DNA from: Bacteroidales bacterium
GTDB lineage: Bacteria; Bacteroidota; Bacteroidia; Bacteroidales; F082
Length of the DNA stretch: 64,000 bases
Direction of reading: 5' to 3'
Assembly (NCBI GenBank): GCA_023229135.1
Contig: JALNZT010000013.1
Span: forward strand, 1-64,000
Both the position numbers and the translations under genes were made by a program. The notes below the pieces were generated by a model. The model had not been told where the DNA came from and did not search any database. It worked only from the letters and a program-made list of their open reading frames with translations. Within the stretch, counting starts at the first letter, position 1, and each line of letters opens with the position of its first letter. Positions 37,258-46,947 of this stretch are shown piece after piece.

Positions 37258-38796
37258 ATGCTTGTAAAAACTTTTGGCAGCGCCTTATTTGGCATCGAAT
37301 CCATACCAATCACAATAGAAGTTAATATTGGCAAAGGCATTCAGTTTTTTCTGGTTGGTCTGCCGGATAGTGCTGTAAAAGAAAGCCAGCAAAGGATAGA
37401 GGCTGCGCTCAGCAATGTAGGGCTGAAATACCCCAAACAGAAAATTGTGATAAATATGGCACCTGCCGACATCCGCAAAGAGGGCTCGGCTTATGATTTA
37501 CCCATCGCTATTGGCATTTTGGCTGCTTCGGGTCAGGTAGATCACAGCCGTTTGGAAGAGTTTGTAATCATGGGTGAGCTTTCGCTCGATGGTGGACTAA
37601 AACCCGTGAAAGGTGCTTTGCCGTTCGCCATCAAAGCATTGGAAAAAGGATTTAAAGGTTTGATTATTCCAGAAGAAAATGCCGCTGAAGCCGCTGTGGT
37701 TGAACAGCTTGAGGTTTATGGTGCTAAAAATATTACCGATGTTGTAGGTTTTTTAAACGGAGAAGGGAATCTCACCGCTTTCAAAACTGATTTGTCGGAC
37801 AGTTTCCTAAATAAGCGGGATCAATACGAGTATGATTTCTCTGATGTAAAAGGTCAGGAGAATATTAAAAGAGCACTGGAAATTGCTGCAGCAGGCGGCC
37901 ACAACGTTATTTTAATCGGCCCTCCCGGAAGCGGAAAAACCATGCTGGCCAAACGTTTGCCTTCCATTTTGCCGCCCCTAAACCTGGAAGAAGCCCTCGA
38001 AACTACTAAAATACATTCCGTTTCTGGCTTATTGGGTCAGCGTACCGCGCTTGTCTCTAGACGTCCATTTCGCAGTCCACATCACACGATTAGCGACGCA
38101 GGCCTCGTTGGTGGCGGCACTTACCCACAACCCGGAGAAATCTCCCTGGCGCATAATGGTGTATTGTTTTTGGATGAGCTTCCCGAGTTTAAGCGTTCCG
38201 TGCTCGAGGTGATGCGACAGCCCATGGAAGCACGCGTTGTCACCATTTCCAGGGCGCGTATTTCTGTGGATTTTCCAGCCAGTTTTATGCTGATATCGGC
38301 CATGAATCCTTGTCCCTGTGGCTACTACAACCATCCCGATCAGCCATGCGTTTGTAGCCCGGGAATCGTTCAAAAATACCTCAATAAAATATCCGGACCG
38401 CTCATGGATCGCATTGATTTGCATGTGGAGGTGGTGCCGGTTGCCTTTAAAGAACTTACCGAAAAACGCCTGTCGGAACGCAGTGAGGTAATCCGTGAAC
38501 GGGTGATTCGGGCCAGAAAGATTCAAGAAAAAAGATTCGAGAAAAACCCTTCCGTACATGCTAACGCACAGATGAGCAGCAAATTACTGCAACATTATTG
38601 TGTGATTGACGACGCGGGAAGAGCATTGTTGAAAAACGCCATGGAACGTTTAAGTCTTTCGGCAAGGGCCTACGACAGGATTTTAAATGTGTCGCGCACC
38701 ATCGCTGACCTGGAGCAAAGCGAACATATTCTAACCGAACATTTGGCCGAAGCCATTAATTACCGCAGCCTCGACAGAGAAACCTGGGGCAGCTAA
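37258..38796 (+). CDS. YifB/ComM-family Mg-chelatase-like AAA+ ATPase
   Basis: A 512-residue protein. An N-terminal Lon-like ChlI domain (VNIGKGIQFFLVGLPDSAVKE) precedes the AAA+ domain with Walker A LIGPPGSGKTMLAKRLPS, Walker B FLDELPEF, and a four-cysteine motif in NPCPCGYYNHPDQPCVCSP. The relative ComM acts in branch migration during natural transformation. It is separated by 17 bases from the thioesterase gene of the menaquinone cluster, so co-transcription is likely though functionally unrelated. Confidence 0.92.
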   Translation: MLVKTFGSALFGIESIPITIEVNIGKGIQFFLVGLPDSAVKESQQRIEAALSNVGLKYPKQKIVINMAPADIRKEGSAYDLPIAIGILAASGQVDHSRLEEFVIMGELSLDGGLKPVKGALPFAIKALEKGFKGLIIPEENAAEAAVVEQLEVYGAKNITDVVGFLNGEGNLTAFKTDLSDSFLNKRDQYEYDFSDVKGQENIKRALEIAAAGGHNVILIGPPGSGKTMLAKRLPSILPPLNLEEALETTKIHSVSGLLGQRTALVSRRPFRSPHHTISDAGLVGGGTYPQPGEISLAHNGVLFLDELPEFKRSVLEVMRQPMEARVVTISRARISVDFPASFMLISAMNPCPCGYYNHPDQPCVCSPGIVQKYLNKISGPLMDRIDLHVEVVPVAFKELTEKRLSERSEVIRERVIRARKIQEKRFEKNPSVHANAQMSSKLLQHYCVIDDAGRALLKNAMERLSLSARAYDRILNVSRTIADLEQSEHILTEHLAEAINYRSLDRETWGS

Positions 38797-38813
38797 TCTT
38801 AAAATATTTACGC

Positions 38814-39245
38814 ATGATTAATTCTAATACCACACTTGCCGAGCTGCAAGCCTTGAATAAGAATACGTTGATGGAACAGCTTGGAATTGAATACCTTGAG
38901 CTTAAAGCAGGTTTTGTTAAAGCCCGTATGCCGGTCAATAATAAGACCAAACAGCCAATGGGTATTTTGCACGGAGGCAGCAGTATGGCCTTAGCAGAAA
39001 CCTTGGGAAGCTTGGGTTCGGCCTTTATAGTTGGTCACGATCAAAGTGAGATTCGTGGTATGCACCTAACCGCCAGCCATATACGGGCTGTAACAGAAGG
39101 CTTTGTTATTGCAGATGCTGTAATTATTCACCAGGGAAGAAAAACACACGTCTGGAATATCGACATTAAAGATGAATCCGGAAATTTGGTTTCCACTTGC
39201 AGACTGACAAATTTTGTAGTGATATCCAAAAAAAAGGAGGAGTGA
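38814..39245 (+). CDS. menI: Hotdog thioesterase, likely DHNA-CoA thioesterase
   Basis: A 143-residue single hotdog domain of the PaaI/YdiI type. The core motif MGILHGGSSMALAETLGS contains the catalytic glutamate and the HGG turn. By family and by position directly before menF, it is expected to release 1,4-dihydroxy-2-naphthoate from its CoA ester in menaquinone synthesis. Other aromatic acyl-CoA substrates are possible from sequence alone. The last four bases overlap the GTG start of menF. Confidence 0.8.
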   Translation: MINSNTTLAELQALNKNTLMEQLGIEYLELKAGFVKARMPVNNKTKQPMGILHGGSSMALAETLGSLGSAFIVGHDQSEIRGMHLTASHIRAVTEGFVIADAVIIHQGRKTHVWNIDIKDESGNLVSTCRLTNFVVISKKKEE

Positions 39246-40333
39246 ATCAGATCAAATTAGTAGATGTAATTAATCAATTGTTGAAAAGTAAAACCGCTTT
39301 TGTTGCTTTTCGACAGCCGCAAAACGATGAACCTCAGCTTTTTGCAGGAGGAGAATTCAGCTGCTTAGATTCGCTCGATATTGTTCCCGAGCATGGTTTC
39401 GTGTTTCATCCTTTTGATGCTGATAACGAAAAAATACGATTTTTAAAACCACAACAGATCAGCACAGGCTGGGAGCTACAGTTTGATTTTTCAACACTAA
39501 GTAGCCAGCAAAACAAAGTTTTTCAAGCCATCGTTGCGCCATATGTCGGCTCAAAAACCGAATATATCAGACAAGCTGCATCTTTGATTTCAAAGCTTAG
39601 AAGCGGGCATTTAAAAAAAGTAGTACTGTCACGTCTTATTGTGTACGAGCTGGGTGAAGTTGTTGACTGGGGTAGGAAATTTGAGCAATTATGTCAGAAA
39701 TACCCTACTGCTTTTGTGTATGTTTTGAGTGATGGTCAAGGGCTTTTTTGGGCGGGTGCTACACCCGAAACACTCATTAGCGTAAACAATCAAAGGGCTT
39801 ATACGATGGCGCTGGCCGGCACGCAAGCAGCCAAATTAAATCCGGAAGAAAAATATTTTTGGCAATCAAAAGAACGGGAAGAACAGCAGTATGTAACCGA
39901 TTATATCGCCGGTATTTTGGTGGATTTGGGTGTCAAAAAGCTAACTATTTCGGAAACTACAACGCATCTCGCCGGAAAACTTGCACACCTGGTCAATCAT
40001 ATCGACTTTGAATTGCCGGCTCAATTTTCAGCCTTAAGCTTGGCGCAAAAATTCCATCCTACACCGGCAATTTGTGGTTTTCCCAAAGAAAAAGCATTTG
40101 AGCTGATTTTGGAAAAAGAGCAGCACAAGCGTTCTTTTTATAGTGGATTTTTAGGGATTATTCAGGAAAATAAAACTGCGGATTTCTATGTCAATTTACG
40201 CTGTGTGCAGGTCGTTGGCAACCAATTATATAGCTATGTTGGTGGTGGATTAACAGCTGATTCTAATCCGGAAAAGGAGTGGGCAGAAACCGTCCTGAAG
40301 TCGCAGACAATGCTATCGCTTTTTATAAAATAA
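39242..40333 (+). CDS. menF: Isochorismate synthase (menaquinone)
   Basis: About 363 residues from a GTG overlapping the preceding stop (GTGA); an in-frame ATG at 39197 lies inside the upstream gene and seems too far. A run AAAAAGGAGG sits just before it, an unusually strong Shine-Dalgarno match for this phylum but only one base from the GTG. The chorismate-binding domain has KKVVLSRLIVYEL, FWAGATPETLIS, MALAGTQAAK, HLVNHIDFEL, HPTPAICGFPKEKA, YSGFLGI and YVGGGLTADSNPEKEW. It isomerises chorismate, the entry to the pathway. Confidence 0.9.
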   Translation: MNQIKLVDVINQLLKSKTAFVAFRQPQNDEPQLFAGGEFSCLDSLDIVPEHGFVFHPFDADNEKIRFLKPQQISTGWELQFDFSTLSSQQNKVFQAIVAPYVGSKTEYIRQAASLISKLRSGHLKKVVLSRLIVYELGEVVDWGRKFEQLCQKYPTAFVYVLSDGQGLFWAGATPETLISVNNQRAYTMALAGTQAAKLNPEEKYFWQSKEREEQQYVTDYIAGILVDLGVKKLTISETTTHLAGKLAHLVNHIDFELPAQFSALSLAQKFHPTPAICGFPKEKAFELILEKEQHKRSFYSGFLGIIQENKTADFYVNLRCVQVVGNQLYSYVGGGLTADSNPEKEWAETVLKSQTMLSLFIK

Positions 40334-40350
40334 ATACTGACCTTTGCAGC

Positions 40351-42048
40351 ATGAATGCGGATAAAGATAAATCTGGATTGCTTGCCTTGGCAAAGCTGAT
40401 GAAAATTCGGGGCATCAAACATTTAATTGTTTCGCCCGGCTCGCGCAATGCTCCTGTTGTCAGCGTTTTTTGTGACGACCCCTTCTTTGAATGCCTGGTC
40501 ATTGTTGACGAACGCAGCGCCGCCTTTTTTGCGCTGGGAATGGCCTTGAAGCTGCAAACACCTGTGGCTATTGTTTGCACATCGGGTTCCGCCGCACTGA
40601 ATTATGCACCAGCAATTGCCGAAGCTTTTTACCAACGACTACCGCTTATCGTGCTTACTGCCGATCGGCCTGTGGAATGGATTGATCAGGGTGATGGCCA
40701 AACAATCAGGCAGAAAGAGGTGTTTCGCAACTATGTGAAAGCCAGCTTTGAACTGCCTGAAACTATTCGTTCAAAAGATGATCGCTGGTACAACGACCGG
40801 CTGATCTCTGAAGCACTAAATGCGGCGATGTATCCAAGTCCGGGGCCGGTGCATATCAATTTACCTTTCACCGAACCGCTCTATGGTTTTAGCTTGGAGA
40901 TAGTAAATGAACCGAAAAATATTCAAACGGTCGAATTGGCAGAGACTTTAAAGCCAAAAACACGAACAGATTTACATCAAATCTGGCAGCAATCAGCACG
41001 GAAAATGATTCTTGTCGGACAGCAGTTTTCACAACATCAAACAGAAAAACAGCTTCATCAAATATCTGAATATGAAGATGTTATTATACTTACTGAGACT
41101 ACTTCTAACCTGCACAATCCGGAATTTATAAATACCATTGACCGTTGCCTGGCTGTTATTGGCAAAGAAAGCGAAAACTTTGAACCTGATTTGTTGTTGA
41201 CTTTTGGTGGTCATGTCGTTTCCAAAAGAATCAAAGCTTTTTTGCGCAATGCCAATATTAAAGCTCATTGGCATATTGATCCTGTAAACTGGCAAACCGA
41301 TACTTACCAAAAGCTTACCTTGGGAATCCCGATGCTGGCTAAAGATTTTTTGGCGCAGTTTAGTCACGGGTTAAGCGGCCAAAAAAGCGATTATAAAAAG
41401 TTGTGGCAGGCTGTCGAAAATAAATCCGCTGAGATGCATCAGCAAATCATTGATAATGGGCCTTATAGCGATATAAAGGTGTTTGATACACTGATAAAAG
41501 AAATTCCGGAACACTACGAAATTCACCTCGCTAACAGTACGCCGGTGCGTTATGCACAGCTTTTCGACTATAAATTCCCGTATCAGTTCTTTTCAAACCG
41601 GGGCACAAGTGGTATTGATGGGTGTAGCTCAACGGCTGTAGGAGCCTGCTTTATAAGCCAAAAACCCAGCTTGTTGATAAGCGGCGATCTGGCCTTTTTC
41701 TACGACTCCAACGCCTTTTGGAACCCTTATGTTTCGCCCCTGCTGAAGGTTGTTGTCATCAATAACCAGGGTGGCGGCATTTTTCGCTTTATCGACGGAC
41801 CCGCCAAAACCGGATTGCTCGAAACATATTTTGAAGCGCGGCATCAAACTACAGCCATGCATCTGGCCGAAACTTATCAGCTGAATTACTTCACCGCAGA
41901 TTCTATCTCATCACTAATCAAAGTGTTGCCCGAGTTTTTTGCGGCACAAAACAAGGCGGCTCTGCTGGAAATTCACACGCCTCCTGAAGCAAGTTCTGAA
42001 CAATTGCTGGCTTATTTCCGATGTATCGGAAGTGGCAAGCCGCTTTAA
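40351..42048 (+). CDS. menD: SEPHCHC synthase (MenD)
   Basis: About 565 residues from the ATG at 40351; a longer frame starts inside menF. It is a thiamine-diphosphate enzyme joining 2-oxoglutarate to isochorismate. The N-terminal Pyr domain has LIVSPGSRNAPV, the catalytic-glutamate segment VIVDERSAAFFALGMA and TSGSAALNYAPAIAEA, then LTADRPVEWIDQGDGQTI. The C-terminal PP domain has FSNRGTSGIDGCSSTAVGA and the cofactor segment SGDLAFFYDSNAFW with VINNQGGGIF. The gap to menF is 17 bases. Confidence 0.94.
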   Translation: MNADKDKSGLLALAKLMKIRGIKHLIVSPGSRNAPVVSVFCDDPFFECLVIVDERSAAFFALGMALKLQTPVAIVCTSGSAALNYAPAIAEAFYQRLPLIVLTADRPVEWIDQGDGQTIRQKEVFRNYVKASFELPETIRSKDDRWYNDRLISEALNAAMYPSPGPVHINLPFTEPLYGFSLEIVNEPKNIQTVELAETLKPKTRTDLHQIWQQSARKMILVGQQFSQHQTEKQLHQISEYEDVIILTETTSNLHNPEFINTIDRCLAVIGKESENFEPDLLLTFGGHVVSKRIKAFLRNANIKAHWHIDPVNWQTDTYQKLTLGIPMLAKDFLAQFSHGLSGQKSDYKKLWQAVENKSAEMHQQIIDNGPYSDIKVFDTLIKEIPEHYEIHLANSTPVRYAQLFDYKFPYQFFSNRGTSGIDGCSSTAVGACFISQKPSLLISGDLAFFYDSNAFWNPYVSPLLKVVVINNQGGGIFRFIDGPAKTGLLETYFEARHQTTAMHLAETYQLNYFTADSISSLIKVLPEFFAAQNKAALLEIHTPPEASSEQLLAYFRCIGSGKPL

Positions 42049-42062
42049 ACGGTTTCATTTAC

Positions 42063-42070
42063 TATTTTTG
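42063..42070 (+). promoter_or_regulatory. Possible Bacteroidota -7 box before menB
   Basis: TATTTTTG fits TAnnTTTG in the 84-base gap between menD and menB, the only large gap in the men cluster. A second promoter here would let menB-A-C-E be expressed apart from the front half. The -33 box is weak. Confidence 0.4.
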
Positions 42071-42132
42071 CGAAACATTCGGCTAACAAACAATTTGTTG
42101 ACTGGCTTGTTTTTTGTAAAACACACTATTAA

Positions 42133-42957
42133 ATGGAACAAAAAAGACATTGGAAAGCACTAAAAATGTATAAAGATATACGTTTTGAGATATGGAATCA
42201 TATCGCGAAAATTACCATCAACCGTCCCGAAGTGCAAAATGCTTTCAGGCCAACCACCACTTTTGAGTTGGCTGAGGCGATGGATATTTGCCGCGAAAAT
42301 CAGGATATTTACATCATTATCCTTACCGGCGAAGGCGACAAAGCCTTTTGCAGCGGCGGCGATCAGCAGGTTAAGGGCAAAGGTGGTTATATTGACGAGC
42401 AAGGTATTCCGCGCTTGAACGTATTGGATGTGCAGCGTAAAATACGCTCTATGCCCAAGCCAGTTATCGCGATGGTAAATGGTTGGGCTGTTGGTGGCGG
42501 CCATGTGTTGCACGTGATTTGCGATCTCACTATCGCCTCAGAAAATGCGCGGTTCGGACAAGTAGGACCCAAAGTAGGTAGCTTCGACGCCGGATTTGGT
42601 TCAAGCTATCTGGCAAGTATTGTTGGCCAGAAAAAAGCAAGAGAAATATGGTTTCTCAATCAGTTTTATTCTGCCAAAGAAGCACTTGAAATGGGTTTGG
42701 TAAATAAGGTAGTGTCGTTGGAAAGCTTAGAAGATACCACCGTGGAATGGTGCGAAATTATGATGAAACGCAGCCCGATGGCTTTGCGTATGATAAAGCT
42801 GGGGCTTAATGCTGAACTCGACGGACAGGCTGGGCTACAGGAGTTTGCCGGAAATGCCACTTTGCTTTATTACCTCACCGAAGAAGCACAGGAAGGCAAA
42901 CATGCTTTTCTGGAAAAGCGCGATCCCGACTTCCATAAATATCCTAAATTCCCTTAG
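42133..42957 (+). CDS. menB: 1,4-dihydroxy-2-naphthoyl-CoA synthase
   Basis: A 274-residue crotonase-fold enzyme that cyclises o-succinylbenzoyl-CoA. The N-terminus RHWKALKMYKDIRFEIWNH matches known MenB proteins and supports the ATG at 42133. Other marks: ITINRPEVQNAFRPTT, FCSGGDQQVKGKGGY (oxyanion hole), GWAVGGGHVLHVICDLTIAS and VGPKVGSFDAGFGSSYLA, and a C-terminus FLEKRDPDFHKYPKFP. It is followed by menA after 5 bases. Confidence 0.96.
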   Translation: MEQKRHWKALKMYKDIRFEIWNHIAKITINRPEVQNAFRPTTTFELAEAMDICRENQDIYIIILTGEGDKAFCSGGDQQVKGKGGYIDEQGIPRLNVLDVQRKIRSMPKPVIAMVNGWAVGGGHVLHVICDLTIASENARFGQVGPKVGSFDAGFGSSYLASIVGQKKAREIWFLNQFYSAKEALEMGLVNKVVSLESLEDTTVEWCEIMMKRSPMALRMIKLGLNAELDGQAGLQEFAGNATLLYYLTEEAQEGKHAFLEKRDPDFHKYPKFP

Positions 42958-42962
42958 AAAAC

Positions 42963-43862
42963 ATGGTGAAACTCAGCTCCTGGATCAAAGCTGCACGATT
43001 ACGAACCTTGCCGCTGGCGCTGGCAAGCATTGCCTTAGGTGGTTTTATTGCTGCGCCAAATCCCCATTTCAAACTCTCAGTAGTGCTGATGGCTGGTCTG
43101 ACCACTCTACTGCTACAAATTCTTTCAAATTTTGCCAACGACTACGGTGATTTTAGCAAAGGAACGGACGATCACAAACGCATTGGCCCCAAACGTACGG
43201 TGCAAAGTGGAGAAATAACTGCTAAAGAAATGAAAATAGCCATGCTAATTACTTCTTTTTTGTCTCTGGTAAGTGGCTTGGTGCTTTTGTTTGGACTGGT
43301 GCAACTACCTTTTATTGAAACACTTGTGTTTATTTTTCTTGGATTGGCAGCCATTGTTGCAGCCATCAAATATACCACCGGGAAAAATCCATATGGCTAT
43401 GCAGGACTGGGTGACCTTTTTGTTTTTGTGTTTTTCGGACTTGTAGGGGTTTGTGGCACTTATTTTTTAGCTACACAAGAATGGCATTCAGATGTGCTGT
43501 TGCCCGCTGCCGCGATGGGAATGTTAAGTGCAGGAGTGCTGAACCTCAATAATATAAGGGATTTCTCAAATGACAAAGAAAAGGGTAAAAAGACTATCGT
43601 GGTAAAGCTTGGTGTTGAATTTGCCATCGGATACCATTACTTGCTTGTTTTGCTGCCATTTTTATTTCTAGTGCTTTATAATATACTCGAAGTCAAAGGG
43701 ATAGCAAGCTTTTTATTCCTGCTTTTATTGCCCTTGTTTTTAATTGATTTAAGCATCATCAGGAAGTTGAAAAATACCGCGGAGTTAGATCCCTTTTTGC
43801 GGAAACTGGCTCTGAAAACGCTTTTATTAACATTGGTTTATGGACTTGGATTTATATTTTAG
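42963..43862 (+). CDS. menA: 1,4-dihydroxy-2-naphthoate polyprenyltransferase
   Basis: A 299-residue UbiA-family membrane protein with about eight hydrophobic helices. The first prenyl-diphosphate motif is NDYGDFSKGTDDHKR near residue 60, and the second NNIRDFSNDKEKGKKT near residue 195. It attaches the polyprenyl chain to DHNA, giving demethylmenaquinone, at the inner membrane. The start is the ATG directly downstream of menB. menC begins 2 bases after its stop. Confidence 0.93.
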   Translation: MVKLSSWIKAARLRTLPLALASIALGGFIAAPNPHFKLSVVLMAGLTTLLLQILSNFANDYGDFSKGTDDHKRIGPKRTVQSGEITAKEMKIAMLITSFLSLVSGLVLLFGLVQLPFIETLVFIFLGLAAIVAAIKYTTGKNPYGYAGLGDLFVFVFFGLVGVCGTYFLATQEWHSDVLLPAAAMGMLSAGVLNLNNIRDFSNDKEKGKKTIVVKLGVEFAIGYHYLLVLLPFLFLVLYNILEVKGIASFLFLLLLPLFLIDLSIIRKLKNTAELDPFLRKLALKTLLLTLVYGLGFIF

Positions 43863-43864
43863 TC

Positions 43865-44914
43865 ATGCTCAAAGCCAATTTTCTGTATCGTCCGATGATC
43901 TTCAAGCGCCCTGCAGGCACTTCACGAGGCGTATTAAAAACCAAAGATTCCTGGTTTATTTTTATCAGAGATTCGGCGAAAGAGGATAAAGTTGGAATTG
44001 GCGAAGTGAGTACGATTACCAGTCTGAGCATTGATCCGCCGGATAAAATTGAAGCCGAATTGCAGTGGCTTTGCAACAATATTACCAATGCTAACGACTG
44101 GATTGAAGAACGTGGACAGCAGTTTCCGGCTATTCGATTTGGACTGGAAACCGCGCTGTTGGACTTGAAAAGTCCGAAAAGCCATATTTATAACGACACT
44201 TTATTTACGCAAGGTAAAAGCGGTATTCCCATCAACGGCTTGATATGGATGGGCAGTCAGGATTTTATGCAAACACAGGTTGAAGAAAAAATTGCAGCCG
44301 GATTTAATTGTATAAAAATAAAAGTGGGAGCGATTGATTTTGAACAAGAGTTGAAAATTCTGGCTGGGATTAGAGCGAAATTTAACGCGAAACAGATGGA
44401 GCTTCGGCTTGATGCAAATGGCGCGTTTACACCAAATGAAGCCATAAATAAACTTCAAAGATTGTCTGTTTACGACATTCATTCTATCGAACAGCCCATT
44501 AAGGCAGGCCAAACACAGGAAATGGCGTGGTTATGCGAAAATTGCCCGATTCCCATCGCACTTGATGAAGAATTGATTGGTGTTGAACCTGAGGATATTT
44601 CCTTATTATTGAAGGAAATAAATCCGCATTATGTGATACTGAAACCCAGTTTACTGGGCGGACTGGAAGCAGCTGATCGCTTTATTGTTGAGGCCGAAAA
44701 ACTGGATATTAAATGGTGGGCTACTTCCGCGCTCGAATCAAATATCGGGCTAAACGCCATTGCGCAATGGGTTTTCAAAAAACAAAACCCACTTCCGCAA
44801 GGCCTTGGAACGGGACAGCTTTTTACCAACAATATTCAATCGCCGCTTGAGATAAAAAACGCGGCTCTTTTTTATGATCACAACCTTCATTGGGAAACCA
44901 TAAGTCCTAAATAA
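43865..44914 (+). CDS. menC: o-Succinylbenzoate synthase
   Basis: A 349-residue enolase-superfamily protein that dehydrates SHCHC to o-succinylbenzoate. The capping domain begins FKRPAGTSRGVLKTKDSW. In the barrel, IKIKVGAIDFEQE carries the general-base lysine, RLDANGAFT, HSIEQPIK and ALDEELIG carry the metal-ligand acids, and ILKPSLLGGLEAAD the second lysine. Its stop overlaps the menE start by one base (TAATG), so the two are coupled. Confidence 0.92.
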   Translation: MLKANFLYRPMIFKRPAGTSRGVLKTKDSWFIFIRDSAKEDKVGIGEVSTITSLSIDPPDKIEAELQWLCNNITNANDWIEERGQQFPAIRFGLETALLDLKSPKSHIYNDTLFTQGKSGIPINGLIWMGSQDFMQTQVEEKIAAGFNCIKIKVGAIDFEQELKILAGIRAKFNAKQMELRLDANGAFTPNEAINKLQRLSVYDIHSIEQPIKAGQTQEMAWLCENCPIPIALDEELIGVEPEDISLLLKEINPHYVILKPSLLGGLEAADRFIVEAEKLDIKWWATSALESNIGLNAIAQWVFKKQNPLPQGLGTGQLFTNNIQSPLEIKNAALFYDHNLHWETISPK

Positions 44915-45975
44915 TGGCAAAAAAAAAGCTTGGATTTCGAGTTAATGGCAACAGTTTTTCCTTGGACCAACTCAATGAGTTGAAAGCCCAAAGAACTGAT
45001 TTGCTCTGGCAGGAAACCTTCACTTTTTTGCAGGATTGGTTTGACTCAGGAGATACGATAATTCAGCAAAGCTCGGGCTCAACCGGTCCGCCAAAGCAAA
45101 TTTTACTTTCAAAAAAAGCTATGTCAATCAGTGCCAAAATGACGGGAGATTTTTTTGGTTTTGACAGCACAAAAAAACTGTTTCTGTGCCTTTCGCCTAA
45201 CTATATTGCCGGAAAAATGATGATCGTCCGCGCACTGGTTTGGGAGATGAATTTGATAATTGGCGACACGGCAGCCAATCCGCTTGCGGCCCTCGATCAG
45301 CAGATAGATTTTAGCGCGATGGTGCCTTTGCAGCTTTCGAAAATAATTGCAGAAACGCCGGAAAAACTTGATCTTTTCAGAACGATAATCATCGGCGGAA
45401 GCGCCATTGCCGATAGTCTTGAGCAACAATTGCAGCAGTTTGAAACCGCGTTTTTTCACACTTATGGCATGACGGAAACCATGAGCCATATCGCCTTGCG
45501 CAAAATTAATGGTGCTGACAAATCGGATTGGTTTACAGCTTTGCCTAATGTGGAAATTTCTGTTGATGACAGAAGATGTCTCCAGATTAATGTTGAAAAG
45601 TTAGGGATAAAAAACCTGATTACCAACGATATAGTCTCGGTAAACGAAGACGGGAAGTTCAAAATCATCGGGCGTGTTGATGATGTGATTATCAGCGCGG
45701 GTGCAAAAATCCATCCTTTGTTGATAGAGCAAAAGTTGCAAAAACATATTTCAAATCAACTGCTTTTGCTTGGAAAAAGAGACGAAGCCGCGGGAGAAAT
45801 TGCTGTTTTGGTTATTGAAGGCAATTTTACGATCAAAGAGATTTACGATTTTTGGAAAAAACTTGCTTCAATATTGCCTGCTCAAGAAATGCCGAGACAG
45901 CTCCATTTTGTTGATCAAATTCCTTTGCTGGCAAGTGGAAAAGCAGACAGAAAGCTATTGAGAGAAATTGTTTGA
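44914..45975 (+). CDS. menE: o-Succinylbenzoate-CoA ligase
   Basis: A 353-residue ANL-family adenylating enzyme, short compared with Bacillus MenE, as I recall is usual in Bacteroidota. The phosphate-binding loop is QQSSGSTGPPKQILLSKKA, the A5-like motif THYGMTET appears as HTYGMTETMSHI, and the hinge A8 motif is IIGRVDDVIISAGAKIHP at about residues 251-268. The catalytic lysine is in the C-terminal SGKADRKLLR. It activates OSB before ring closure by MenB. A diverged copy of its hinge region lies 1.9 kb downstream. Confidence 0.93.
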   Translation: MAKKKLGFRVNGNSFSLDQLNELKAQRTDLLWQETFTFLQDWFDSGDTIIQQSSGSTGPPKQILLSKKAMSISAKMTGDFFGFDSTKKLFLCLSPNYIAGKMMIVRALVWEMNLIIGDTAANPLAALDQQIDFSAMVPLQLSKIIAETPEKLDLFRTIIIGGSAIADSLEQQLQQFETAFFHTYGMTETMSHIALRKINGADKSDWFTALPNVEISVDDRRCLQINVEKLGIKNLITNDIVSVNEDGKFKIIGRVDDVIISAGAKIHPLLIEQKLQKHISNQLLLLGKRDEAAGEIAVLVIEGNFTIKEIYDFWKKLASILPAQEMPRQLHFVDQIPLLASGKADRKLLREIV

Positions 45976-46101
45976 TTTGCTGCAAAGTGGGGTTCTTATA
46001 ATTATTTGTTATTTTAGCCTACATACGACGGAGTGATGCAACATTAATTGTAACTATCTGCATCTATCATACGTCTTAATTGAAACTGTGAAACTTATAA
46101 T

Positions 46102-46839
46102 ATGAGAAGAAGAATATTTATTTTTCTATTTCTGCTTAGTGTAATCTATTTGTCAGGAAATGCACAAACAGACTCCATTACAATTTCTGGCATTGTTACT
46201 GATTTTAATGGTAATCCTGTGGATAGTGCTTTTGTAGAGTTAAAACAGTCAGATTTTCAAACTGCCTATGAAACATTAACCGATAATATGGGGCGATATA
46301 GTTTAAAAGTATTGAAAGGTAAATATCTTGCTTTGGCTTCTTTAAAATTGTCCGAATATCCAATTGGTGGGTCAATTTTGCCAAAAGACAAACAAAGATT
46401 AGAATTTTGGGCATGGAATGTTATAGCAGAAGAAGATTTAAATATAGATATCAAATACCATCGACTTGAGGTTTATGGAGTAAATGTTTTTAGAATTCAG
46501 GGAGCGACACCTGGCTTCTCAATTTATTGTAGGCCAATGAGTTTAACAAGAGGTTTTTCCGAACCTGATAAAGAATTGAATTTCATTGACCTTTGCCCAC
46601 CACCAGAGGAACTTGACGTAAAAGTTAAAATAAATGAAGCCCCTGTAAATGTTAATTTGAAGCAAAAAGTTAAAGAATATGTTGTTAGTGGTGTCTGCTA
46701 TGGATACTTGTTGCATGTTAATTTACCAATAGAGCAAACAAGTAGGAATTATGACATCTTTCATATTGAGATGACTGATTTAAAAAATGGAGATAAAGGA
46801 GAAGCTGTAAGCTTTAGAGAAAAAGATGATTATGAATAG
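46102..46839 (+). CDS. Secreted carboxypeptidase-regulatory-like protein
   Basis: A 245-residue exported protein: signal peptide ending near SGNAQ. Residues 25-95 form a CarboxypepD_reg-like beta-sandwich (ITISGIVTDFNGNPVDSAFV and TDNMGRYSLKVLKGKY). The rest is not recognised and contains a CPPPEELDV segment. Codon use is visibly more AT-rich than in the men genes, which suggests recent acquisition together with the toxin-antitoxin genes that follow. No partner receptor gene is adjacent. Confidence 0.6.
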   Translation: MRRRIFIFLFLLSVIYLSGNAQTDSITISGIVTDFNGNPVDSAFVELKQSDFQTAYETLTDNMGRYSLKVLKGKYLALASLKLSEYPIGGSILPKDKQRLEFWAWNVIAEEDLNIDIKYHRLEVYGVNVFRIQGATPGFSIYCRPMSLTRGFSEPDKELNFIDLCPPPEELDVKVKINEAPVNVNLKQKVKEYVVSGVCYGYLLHVNLPIEQTSRNYDIFHIEMTDLKNGDKGEAVSFREKDDYE

Positions 46840-46947
46840 CTTAGCAGTTCTTGTTTCCCAACGTCTAATAGCGCCAATCATGGAGGTGCATTACAAAAAC
46901 TCTACACTGGAAATACAACCAAACACATTTCAAACCAAAAAATAGTA

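Noticed and set aside
37143..37325. 60-codon frame before the ComM-like gene
   Set aside because: It overlaps the promoter and start of that gene, is rich in Cys, Phe and Trp with no pattern, and lacks a ribosome-binding context.
38029..38559. 176-codon open frame opposite the ComM-like ATPase
   Set aside because: It mirrors the conserved AAA+ region and shows no domain or start signal of its own.
39231..39240. Strong Shine-Dalgarno AAAAAGGAGG as proof of the menF start
   Set aside because: It is only one base from the GTG, too close for normal use, so it was not used to decide the start; the stop-start overlap was.
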